Shown piece by piece: positions 14,501 through 26,500 of a DNA stretch of 63,301 bases. The notes below the pieces were generated by a model. That model had not been told where the DNA came from, ran no database searches, and saw only the letters and a program-made list of their open reading frames with translations. Location: NCBI RefSeq assembly GCF_000003605.2, contig NW_003140811.1:1418777-1482077 (forward strand). The letters run 5' to 3'. Position numbers and translations under genes: made by a program. The first letter of the stretch is position 1. Each line of letters opens with the position of its first letter. This DNA is from Saccoglossus kowalevskii (lineage: Eukaryota > Hemichordata > Enteropneusta > Harrimaniidae).

Positions 14501-17500
14501 TTCGAAGAAGAAAGTCTTATTAAAATGTGCCGAGATAAATGTCTTAAGATCTACACATAGTTGAGCATGTCTTTTTTTTTCTAGAGAGCCGAAGCAGATT
14601 GCTACACAGTTATGACATCCAATACAGTAATACACACTGCTATAGTGCAACAGGAAGAAGAACAGACAGTCAAATATTTAGGCACAGAATGCATTCGTGA
14701 TATAAAGGAAGTAATAAATTTCTCTCTTTTTTTTTTTTTAAACTATACAGACATGACATGATTGGCCAACAGTGTACTTGTTTCATTAGCTTTTACCAAT
14801 AGAAACCATATATATCAAAACTGGGTTCTCCTATCCTGATGCTGTATCCATGGAAATGTAGTTCAGGTAAACAAAACTTATACATGTACATGCATTTGCC
14901 AAGAAGTAGGTGTTAAGTGTCAATATATTATCAGAAAAAAAAACTGAAGGAATTTGAGAAAATATCTCAAGCATTACAGTTGATAGCCCTAATTTATAAC
15001 ATATTCTTTGAATGTCCACTCAAGCAGAAAGATTTTCCCGCCAAAAACTTGGGCACAACTTTTTTTTTTTATACCTTAACCCTGAGTGCCACAATATTTC
15101 CCCGGCCAAAATGTTGGTGTAATATTTTACCAATTTTCATGTATTTCCCCACAATTTTTGAATAATTTTGAAACAAATAGAGATTTGTTATAGTTATAAG
15201 TCCTGAATTGTGACAGAAGTTAACTTTTGAGCTCAATTGACAAAATAGTCTCATTTAAAGTCTACACTTCCCTTCAGAAGATTGGAACGAAAATAGCCAA
15301 AATGTTTGAGTAAAAACTGAAAATTGACTCAAATTTTGTCTGTTGGCTCCAAAATTAGGTTTCATTTCCAGAAAAGGTCAACTTCTAGTTGTCAAAATTG
15401 ATGATGCAATATGGCAGACTATTTTATTTCAACCATGTGTTAGACTGTACGAGTACTGTGAACAAATTTTGACAAGAAAATGTTATGTGCCACTCTTGAC
15501 CGACTAATTATATAAATTCCTCTTTATTTTGTATCTGGCTTTGCAATTTTTTTTCTAATTTTAGTATGAGCGATATATATTAATAAGAATGCATTGAGAA
15601 AGCCTATGAAGCGAAACTTCAAGTTATTACATCCTGTAGGTATCACATTGCAGGAAGACTAGTTAATAGAGACAATTATCATCTACAGAGGCAGGGAGAC
15701 TATTTTTGTATTTGTACAAACATACCGTCAACATAGATAAATGTGAATATATTGAATCATTTTACATCCACTGGTGGCAAATAGCTGGGGAGTATAGTTT
15801 AAAGGAGATATTGTGCATATGTCGACATTGTAGACTAAACAAGAGTACTAAAGAGTCTTTATGGAATCTAGCCAATCTATTAGGCAATTGTGCTTACATA
15901 ATTCGTCTTGACGTTTACTTCCCACGATTTCGTAACCGCAAGGAATCAGAAAATCACAGGAGCTACTCAGGCGGAGAAGGGAAATATTCATTGACAGCTG
16001 GAAATCAGGGATTTATATGCTGGAATGTAGCAGGTTAACAAGCAAATGGTTTACAGATAAACATTACCATGGCAACATACAGAAAGGAGAAGGGAATAGA
16101 AAGTAACTGACAACAACAAATTTCCATGTGCATTGCATCGGATTCATTGACATTTTGACACTCTGATGGAACAGTGGGAGCCAAACAACCAAGTATGTCA
16201 GGAACTTTCTGCAAGATGCAGGCATTCCCCCCACAGCATTCACGGCAACGTTGGCATAGCTCAGTATTGGATAGCAGGAATATTATCATATACTGTGGTC
16301 GCAAAGCTACAGCTAAGCACAGTGATCTAATCACGTATACATTTACAAATAGTTCAAGTCCGGATTTTATTATTTTTTTTTTCTGGCAGTTGCCACGGTT
16401 ATATTCTCTTAATAATCAATTCTTTCTTTATTTGGTCATTAGTTTTTGATAACAAAATAATTTCTAGCTACAGATGATCCAGATCAGGAACAAATAAAAA
16501 TTTCATCCATATTTTTGGTTCTGTTTCAGTACAAGCAAAAACATTTTTTTTTTTTTTTTTAGATGTGGATTCAAGCCTGAAACCCACTGCTGTGCTCCCC
16601 GATCAGCCTTCTAGGCTTTCGAAACAAGTGGATCAGTGGTATTTGAGAATAGTTTTCAAACATACAATTATCGAGTTATAATTGCCAAATGGGTCAAAGG
16701 GCGTGATTTTAGGATGATAACTTATGTCCGAACTATAGAGTTATTTAACAACCAAATAAGGCAAACAGCCGAATTGTAATTAAAATAAACGATAATGCGC
16801 AAGCTGTATTTGGGCAAGAGGGTAACAGCTACAAATAAAGACATCTCCGACTTGACAGAACAAAAAATATTTCAATTGGAAAAAAAAAATTCTTGATTTC
16901 CGCTGCTAAGGCAACTGTTCCCTGAGTTACAAGAATCATGCTCCGTGTTAAGTAAAAACTTGCAGTATTTATTTTGAAAGAAATATAGCCGACAGTAGTC
17001 GTATGTTGAAAATATTAGAAGAATTGGTATTTACTGTGTCTCGCTTCTGCAATTGTATTATTGCTTGTCTAGGAATAAATACACGCGCACTCCTGTTTGT
17101 ATGCGTTGGCAGTGAGTCACATTATAGAGGCAAGTGTCATTTTTCTGATTAAATATACAGAACACAGACATAGGAGATTGATTACAATGTGGAGCCAGAA
17201 AGACAAATGCAGAGCATTTGTAATGCCGACAATGAAGACTTTCAAAACTTTTAAATGCCAAAGTCAACATTATTCACACTTTACCAGGGAAAAAAAAAAA
17301 CTTGCATATTTTTTTTCATGTTTGATTAAGTCACGTAGGTACAAAATCAGCAAGGGGCCAAAAAAAAACAAAAACAAAAAAAAAACGCAAGAATGTGCAG
17401 AATGTAGGCCCAACATTTTGGCGGGAAAATTTATGCCATTGTAAGGGATTAGCAATTTGGGGAGGGGGAGGGGGTAACAATTCATACGCACACGTGTGAA

Positions 17501-20500
17501 TCCATACGCTTTCAGTCTTCCATGAACTAAACTTGGGGAGTTTCATTTTCTTATATTTTACTAAAATTTATTTGTTAATTTGATACCAAATAAATGTAAT
17601 TTCAGATTTGTGAAGAAAAATAGTAAACTATTATGCAGGTTTATTTTGTGAACGGTGGCAAAATAGGTTAATTAGGCAACAAGTTCTGAGTGTATCAAAA
17701 GTTGTTATTTCTGTCTTTGATTTTCATTAATTTAGCAAATGGAAATGCAGATAATTCTAGTTTTTTACCAAAATTTATCATAAATTCTGGAAAAATTTTA
17801 CCAAGGGGATCAATACATGTGAAAAAACAGCATCTATCGGTACTTCAGAGTGAGATTTGGTTTCTATTAAGTACAGATTTACAGCGGAGAAAGAAAAGGC
17901 TGACCAGAACTACATCCAAAATGAGAGATTCAAGAAGCCAGAAGACGACAATTGTTGAAAGCTGAGTGTCTAGAGTTCAAGTCCCACGTGGTTGTCATTG
18001 CAACACTGTCTGCAAACCGGGTGGCCAATGTGACATAACATCCATGATGCCATCCACACACATGCAGACTCAGTAATTAAATTAAATAAACAAAAATAAT
18101 GACTGAAATGTGGAAAATGTAGAATTGCTTACAGATGATTTAATTAGAAATTAATTAAAATTATCCAAAATTTGCCTGACAATGTGCAAGTGAACTGAGA
18201 AGAGATTAATAACAATCCAAGGTTGAAAATTGTTTGACAGACCAGTCACTATAAACAGATACATAAACTGAAGAGTGCATAGGAAAAAACACATTGTCTT
18301 TGACACACATCTCTAAATATACCCCCCTCCATCTTGCTCCTACTCCAGTGACCCTAAAATCACAGTCCAATCATAATTTTCCAGTTAATATCGACAGACA
18401 TCTCTCATTCTGATTTTTGTTGAAATCCAATTTCTTACACTAAACAAGAATTGATACTGAAGACAGGCCCCCTATTAAAGTTATAAGCAAACAACTAAAC
18501 TTGTAATTTGATTTGGTAATGGAGCAAAACTTGACATTATGACGAGAGAGACGTTTTATACTAACAAGATTTATCACACTACAAATTATGCAAATTATGC
18601 CTTCAAGTAAGGCTTCCATAGTCTAATGAGGAGCTAAACTTAATGAAAAAGTGCTACCAGAGAATTTGAAAGACTCGGTGACAAAGTACGCACTTGAAAT
18701 CATAAGTAAATGTAATGCACTATTAGAAATCAATCAAAAGAATGTAGTACTCTGAATATACAGCAAAGATTAAAATCCACACAAGTGTCAAAGTTGTATA
18801 TAAAATACTTCTATCATACACACACACACACCCCTTCACAACACAAACACTCTATTTCCCCCTGGGCCATACTGGTACATATAAATTCTTTTAAAAGTCA
18901 CGGTTATCACAACTAATCGTTTTATGAACATCATATTTTGTAACAATGCAATGAAGTTATTAATAATTTTACAAACTATATACAATACAGATTGAAGGGC
19001 CGTCCATTAACAAATGTCTATTTCAAATAAGATGCCAACAGAAGTACAATTGCAGAGTGAGAGGAAATCCAACCTGGGTAATCTATCATGAGAATATATT
19101 GGACGTGGACAAAGCTATCAACAACCTAAACAGAAATTTTATTTTGTATGTTATTACACTTCGAGTAGAATTGCTTTCACATTACCAACGAATGTATGTT
19201 ATTTAGAAAACAAACAAATTTAATCCTTCCTTAGCGATATGTATACATAAATACACTTAATTTTTCAGTTACAAATTTGTCTTTCAGGTGAAGAAATACA
19301 AGCCTCCAGAGAAAAGCAACAGATCTAGGTAATTACTGACAATCACAAAAGTTTGAGAAAACTGATCCCAAAACAGTGGATCCACCACTGTTATCTAAGT
19401 ATGTGTACGGTACTTGGTTATGGTACTTGTCAAACATCAAAGTCAGCAGAGAGCCATGTTCTCGTTCACTATCATTTCACACGCAGTAGATATTGAAGTA
19501 GTGAAACCAATGGAATTAGACAAAAATAAACAAATATTACCTTCGAATACACGTATAACGTGGTAAGGCAAACAAGCTTCGAAACTAGCGTGTCCAGTGT
19601 AAGTTAAGGTCTCCATATTAAAACTAACACGCCACTCTGCACGGCCAGTATACACACACTTTAATCTATCCACTGCGTTGCACAGAAATGACGGAGATGC
19701 AAAATGGGTTGGTTGTTTTCACAAGTTAGCCTCGACTATGCCAACTATGCCAAGAATGTCATTCATGCTAGTACTCTGTGCTAGGGAGAAACTCTGAAGG
19801 TGCCTTTTCTAAGGCATACTGCCACCAAGCAGTCAGCATGGTAAAACTTGGCACAGCAACACATGCCTATGAGTGAAACTAAAACAGTTTAGCACAATCT
19901 CATGGATGATTCCATTTAAAGATAGGGGTGGGCTGATGAAGACCACCTCATAAACATTTTTGCTTAGACCAATTAATTTCAATTTTAATTGCAGCAACTT
20001 GTTCCATTTGAATGCAACATACATAGTTATTTAAATTACATATTATATAAATACAAGGTAAAATTATTTTCAATTTGTCTACCCTTGGCATTAATGGCAT
20101 TTCCCCTTATTACAAGGATTGGAAATTTGTTTTAAGCCTGCTGCTTTTACTCATGTGGTAGCGATTAACTGGTTGCCTAATGCATTTCCCAAGAATCATA
20201 ATTACACACTGCACACTGGCCATCGGGTCGAGGATGTTGACTTGGATCATATTTTTTTTTTCAATCTAAATACAGTATTAATGTAGTAAATTAACATTTT
20301 AGAAAAATAAATATTAATTATTATGTAAACAAAATTTAATTAAACTTTAACTCTCTATTGATTCAATTATTTTTACTAATTAAGTTGTCAGGGAGCTGCC
20401 TGACTTGACTCTGTTGAGTGAATACCTGAGGCAGTTTTAACCTACGGCCCACATATCCCTGATGTTTGCTGCACTATGCACTACAAGCTGTTAAACCGTA

Positions 20501-23500
20501 ACGTAAAAATAAACACCCCCATTAACGCTGCAAGTCAACGCTGCAATTTCGAACTTAAAACACAAATTTTATTATGTGTTAGTTTCTTCTGCTCCAAAGA
20601 CTGAATTTAGTATGACATTAATATTTCACTCACTAAACAATATTTCACTAAAATATGTGATTAAAAAGCAACTTAAATTGTAAAAAGCCGTGGAGCGCTA
20701 TTTTACACAAAATCGGCTAGTAAGGCGTCATAGTACACAAATCTGTGCTGAGACGACATCTGTGATGGCACAATGTAAACACCCTCCACAACAGAATAAT
20801 CAATCTCTGAGACATTAATTTGCATAATTTCCATACCACAGTGGCAAAAGAATATTTATCAAGTATCGTCTTACGAGTGTCCTAGTTTCCATCCATCAGA
20901 AATGTCATAACACATTCTCAAAATATGTATGCGCAACTTTTCGCTTCAAAGGGAGGAGGCAGTAGAATGTTTTTTTGAAAAGGGTAATATTTGACCTACG
21001 CAGGAAATCTCGAGAATGTATGTTCAGAACACAGCTGCTAATCTACATATCTCAGAGAATACAGTTCGAACGAGCCAACAAGTAAAAAAAAAAAAAAGTT
21101 ACTTTGCCAGCAGATCTGATTTACAACTTCCAAAAACTTAACACATCGCTTGCCCTATACAACTCATTTCGGCTATCCATGGAGGTATTCAGCAGGTGAC
21201 CCAATAAACTTTCAGTATTTTTCACTCCAATCTGTGCACATCTTAGAATGTCAGAATTTGGCTGCCATAAATGCACACAAATTCTACCTCGCTCATTATC
21301 GTTAATACATTGTCTGCTGCTGCAGTTACATCTCATTTATTTTAGGGTATCCATGGAGACTTATAGCTAGCGATGTGATGCGATAAGAACCAAGGGACTA
21401 ACATTGAAACATTGCGTGCAAAATGGACAACAAAATATACGACATTTACGAAACATTATAGTCAACTTTCCGAAAAAATGTCATCGGTATTTGGAAATGA
21501 TGTTATCCTCAAGAATATTCTAATTATTACTACAACTTGGAACAAAGCCAAGGCGTGAAAAAAAAATAGTGTCACCTTTTGATCTTGTAAGATTTCAAAA
21601 TTTACATCATGTTGTTTTTTTCATTGGCAAAAATCCAACCTTTTATTAACCTTGAGTAACCTGTAATTTGCGTCGATTTTGAAATAACTATAAGTGCACA
21701 GACTATCACAACACAGTGAAGTACGATTTTAGCATAACTATAAGCCTACATTACAATGCAGGCAAAGATGTTTTTCTCTTTTCTTTTTTTTTGTTCAGAG
21801 GGGTGGTGCACGCCATCTGGGGCAATACGACATTCACCCAATTGACTCAATTAGTAACCGGATCAGAGTTAGGCAGTAAAGCCTTCAACTGTGAAGTTCA
21901 AGATCACGATAATTGATCACTTCCGCCACATTGATAAAGATGGGGGAAACTTCTGCTTGATTTCCGCCTTGGCATTCACACCTGCGGTGAGTCAGGAAGT
22001 GTCACAAATTCAACATCACCGAATGTTTAGATAATTTGTGTCCGTCCCTCACAGATCATATTTACCACCGAGTTCATATTGCCATGCATACTGAGCATCT
22101 CTAGGTTGCTGGATATTTAATATCTCATGCACATATTTACGAGTGATCTTCTAGCGATATGCGACGAATGCGTGGTATGTCAAAACTGGACAAATGAGAT
22201 AGCAAATAGGACAATAAAAGACATTGCAATAACAGAAACTGTCACACAAGCAAACTATAATTATAATAATTAGAGCACATTTGTGAGTTTGTAACTTTTA
22301 CAAAAATTAAAGCAACGTTCTTCTTGAAGAACCTTGTTGTAAGTTTCACTGTTTAGATGAAAAGTTCGACGCATAAATCCGTCATAACCCGTGATATAAA
22401 TTGTTCACGCCAACGTTTTAGTCCCATGTGATGCATTTTTCTTCAATTTCTTTGTTTGAAAACAGTTGACTTTTGTCTTGACCCTTTTTCACAAGTAAAC
22501 CCCTAAAAATTTGTTTTTCGTAAATATTTAAAACGATCTAATCGGAAATTACAGTATCTTGAATATTCATGATTTTATGATTTTCCTGACATTCGGCGCC
22601 GACAACATTTTGCGAAAACCAAAGCAATGAAATTTCCACTGCTACAAAGTTTTAAGATTTTCACTAAATGTTTGTTGTGATATTAAAGTGCATTACAATA
22701 TATTCACTTGGTTGAGAAATTTAAGAAAGAAATTCTACAAAAAATATTGTCTCAGAATTTCTTTGAAAGAAGTACTGTAAAATGCGCCTTTTTAGCTAGC
22801 ATGTTATTTTTAGCTAATTTACCTAATCTGTACTTTTGCTAATTTAAGATGTAGCTAATTTAACATAAAGTATATTCTCACAATGAGGTATTCGAAACTT
22901 TAGCTAAATTAAGATTCTGTTAATTAATGCCGAGAGTCAAATTCGCTAAAACTGCATGCAGCTATTTAAACGTGTTCTACAGTGATTTAAAAAAATGTTG
23001 AAGCTGCCTGTAGACACATGTTTATCATAATATTATATTCAATATTTTCATGAAACTGTATTCTAAATAACTATAAAAAAAAAAACCCGATCACTGGTAG
23101 CATAGTGGTTGTCGCATCAGACTCATGATCGGTAGACCCAAGTTCAAATCCAATCTTAGGCTGAACATCAAAGGGTCGACCCCTACCCTGGGTGAGTGTG
23201 CCACAGACTCAATGAGAAGGCCAATTCCGCTGGCCGAGATTCATTCACTTACGAATGCGACTTTGGGGGAACCTTGGTTAAGGTCCGCAGGTGCTTGTGT
23301 TCGACCGAGCCTGGTTGATGCCAGGATAGCGCATTAAAATTGCCATTTGATAGGGAGATGGCCACACAGCCCTGTCATGTAGTCCCAAACAGGAAATGAC
23401 TTCTGTGGCAAAATGCACTATGTGTCAGCACTAGCACTTGCAATTTGCACTTAAAAAAAAAAAGTCAGGAGTGACAACAGTGACATTCAATATCCGGAAC

Positions 23501-26500
23501 TGTCGCCAGGCACAAAAACATTTAAAAAAAAAAAAAAACATGCGCACAAGATGCAAAGTCATACGTAATATGCAATACAAGATTTATGTAATAATATTGC
23601 CAAATATGGAGAAAGAAAGTAGAACCCTATTAGTCAATAATACATTTCTGCCATTGCAAACATTCACAGCTATAGAGACACATACAGGTTAACGAATACA
23701 ACACCAGTGGGGAATCACACGCATCGCATCGCATCGCTATCTCCAATGGTATTATAACAGCCAATGTTTTGAAATTTATCTGATTGTTAAACTCGTTTTT
23801 AAAGATACAAAGTTTTATGCGTTTGATGTAATGGGAAAACTCTCAAGCCCGGAATGGGTAAAAGAAATCAAGCAAAGTTTTTTTATGAATATGTGAAAAT
23901 GTTTTCACATTCATACATGAAGTGAACACTTTGCAAATTATATATCTACAATTGTGTTCCCTATTCATGTAAAAAAAAAAATCTTAAAACAGTTTAAAAA
24001 TAAAATAAAAGTTCTTCATACTTTCAAAAATATGATGCGGCCTATTTCATGAAATTTTTACAAATTAAAATAATTTTATTTTTAATTAGTCATTTATATT
24101 ATTAAGATTTCACCATCAAACATGATAAAACAATCCTGAATGAGTATTGATAATATTTTGTCTTATTACTGGTATATCAGTTGGACATTGTTACACTTGT
24201 TTTAATGCCACTGATTCTTTTCATGAAGGCAGAAAAAAAGTACTGGGCTGCCCATTAAACCAATTTTCAGAGAAAGGGAAATGCTATGGCACCATTTCTT
24301 TTAGATCACAAATATACATGTTTAATACAGTAAGATAAATAAAACTTCTTGGACAAAATGGACATACGGTATTTGTTCCATCAGTAGCTTACGTAATTGA
24401 CAGGTGTACATGTATATGATCAAAATATATAGTGTACAGCAGAATTAAAATTAAAATGATTATGTAAACCATATCAAAATGAGAAATCACGATAGTCTAT
24501 TGAGGGGGGGGGGGGGTGTTGATCACTAAATTTAACATTGCTATGGAAAGTTCCACTCAACATTAGATAGATCCATAATCACTTTGCATCCCCTTACAAA
24601 CTTCTATTCCTATCTCTGGCAAGGCACTTACTCATCTTTCATCCTTCATCCGATCTATAGTGCCTCAAAGCAGTTTCAAGGATCGTGGAGTTATTTATAA
24701 TCAAGGAAGTTGGGCAGAAGATATTGGGTGCACACTCCGCCTAATTAACTTCATCCCAGTCTCAGATAATTGATGAACTCTGCAAACTGGGAGACGCTGC
24801 TACCACACTCCCCGAGTTAAGACAGTTTAAGAACAGCGATGATATGATCTCACCAGCAAAAAGAGTGTAATTTAATATGCGTGATTCATTGAAATCCTAG
24901 GGAGAATTAAATGCGTGCTCTGCATAAAACAAACCACAAATTTTCTTTAAATTACATTTATGGTGGATTCTTTTCCTGAGCAACCATTATGGGTTTTTAC
25001 ATGATCAATAAATGTCTATTAAATTGGGGAAGGAGGTAACAATCAGTGAAGTTTTTATCTACAGACTTTATCTTAGTCAGCCCTTGAGTTACGGTAGTAT
25101 TGATCTCAAACTCTCTGATTAGCCATCACTACATAACACCTATCCGGTAACCGTATAAGCCAATCACGGATGACCTTATATTTAGATCTTGCAAATAAAT
25201 TGTCAAACTGAGAAAATTTTTCAAAATTTTTTTGCAGTTTTCGGAGAAATTAATATTTGCTAGTTTTATTCACAATTACGAATACAAAACGATAAATAAC
25301 AATTAAGAAATATTATCAATTATCAACTTATAGAAAAATAAGCAATAACCTAAAGGAGTGGGAAGCATATCAGTCTTGCACATCACATGACCACTTTAAA
25401 GATTATTATGATAAATTACAAGAGAACAACATTATCAACTTAATTGTATTTGCAGGTTGATTCATTTTGTTTGTAGCATACATGTAAGCATTTCTTAAAT
25501 TTGGAGTAAATACAACTATTCAATGAAAACCAGCGATCAGGAAAGTTAATCTGCACGACATATTGTAATAGTAGACATCCACGCACATAATACATGTGTA
25601 CATATATGGACGATCGGAGATTGTTAAACATCGCTACAACATTCTTTGAGTAAATAAGAGCATTCCTAAACAAAGATACATTGAATGAACTAAAGAAACG
25701 AATACCAGCCATAATACAGCCGGATCAAAAACAATTTGACCGATTTCTTACTTATTTCCATGCAGTCAGGGAGGCAAAAAAATTTCTGCATGAGAATTCT
25801 GCGTATTCATACCCATTGTGTTATTTTGCAGCTTGGCATCACGACTTTAAGAAATTTAATCCACGGAATACCAACCGATGTTCCGTAGTCTTTAGTTACA
25901 TCAGTGCCCGAGTTATTCAATCGTTTACACGTGTTAGCAACATGTTTTCAATTCTCACTCAATCCCCACCGAAATCTTATTAACAGATTTGAAATTTGAT
26001 GAATTAGAACATACAAGACTGTAGTAAAATAAACACAGAAAACCTCAACTTCTGTACACACACAAAACCCCCAAACCATTTTGCATCAACCAGAAAACAA
26101 AGTGGTACGACTATGTGGCTCAGTAATTTTAATTAAATCATCAAATCTTAGAAGATGTACATTCCTGCATTGAAGTAAAATATACAGTTATACTCTATTT
26201 GCAAAGATAATAATTACCAGAAGTGGTCCAGATGTCACCAAAGATTTATTCGCATTATGTATCACGATGGATCATAGCTCAGCATACATTTGGTGCGAAC
26301 ACATGTGAACATTTTTTTCTCTTTAGGAAACCGAACACTATAAGAGGTACACAAATATGAAGGCTTGGAAGATGCCTTTCAAAATAAATAAAGTGTAATT
26401 CACACCAAAAATAAATAATATAATAATAGAGTTACTTTAATAAATTCGTAGCAGTATCAAATATCTGTTTCATTTTTTGACTTCACTTGCTGTGCATGTT

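Noticed and set aside
14494-14650. Upstream extension of the exon 2 frame to 14650
   Set aside because: The acceptor at 14494 restores the conserved REAALR junction; the upstream residues have no VGLL4 similarity.
16035-16334. Cysteine-rich minus-strand ORF (CQRCRECCGGNAC)
   Set aside because: No signal peptide at a plausible start, no domain pattern I can name, and no splice junction consistent with exon 2.
17975-17984. B-box-like GTTCAAGTCC suggesting a SINE or tRNA
   Set aside because: No A box upstream and no A-tail; could be a relic but cannot be supported.
23086-23170. Possible tRNA gene because of perfect A and B boxes
   Set aside because: No complementary acceptor stem is evident; the sequence continues as a SINE body with an A-rich end.
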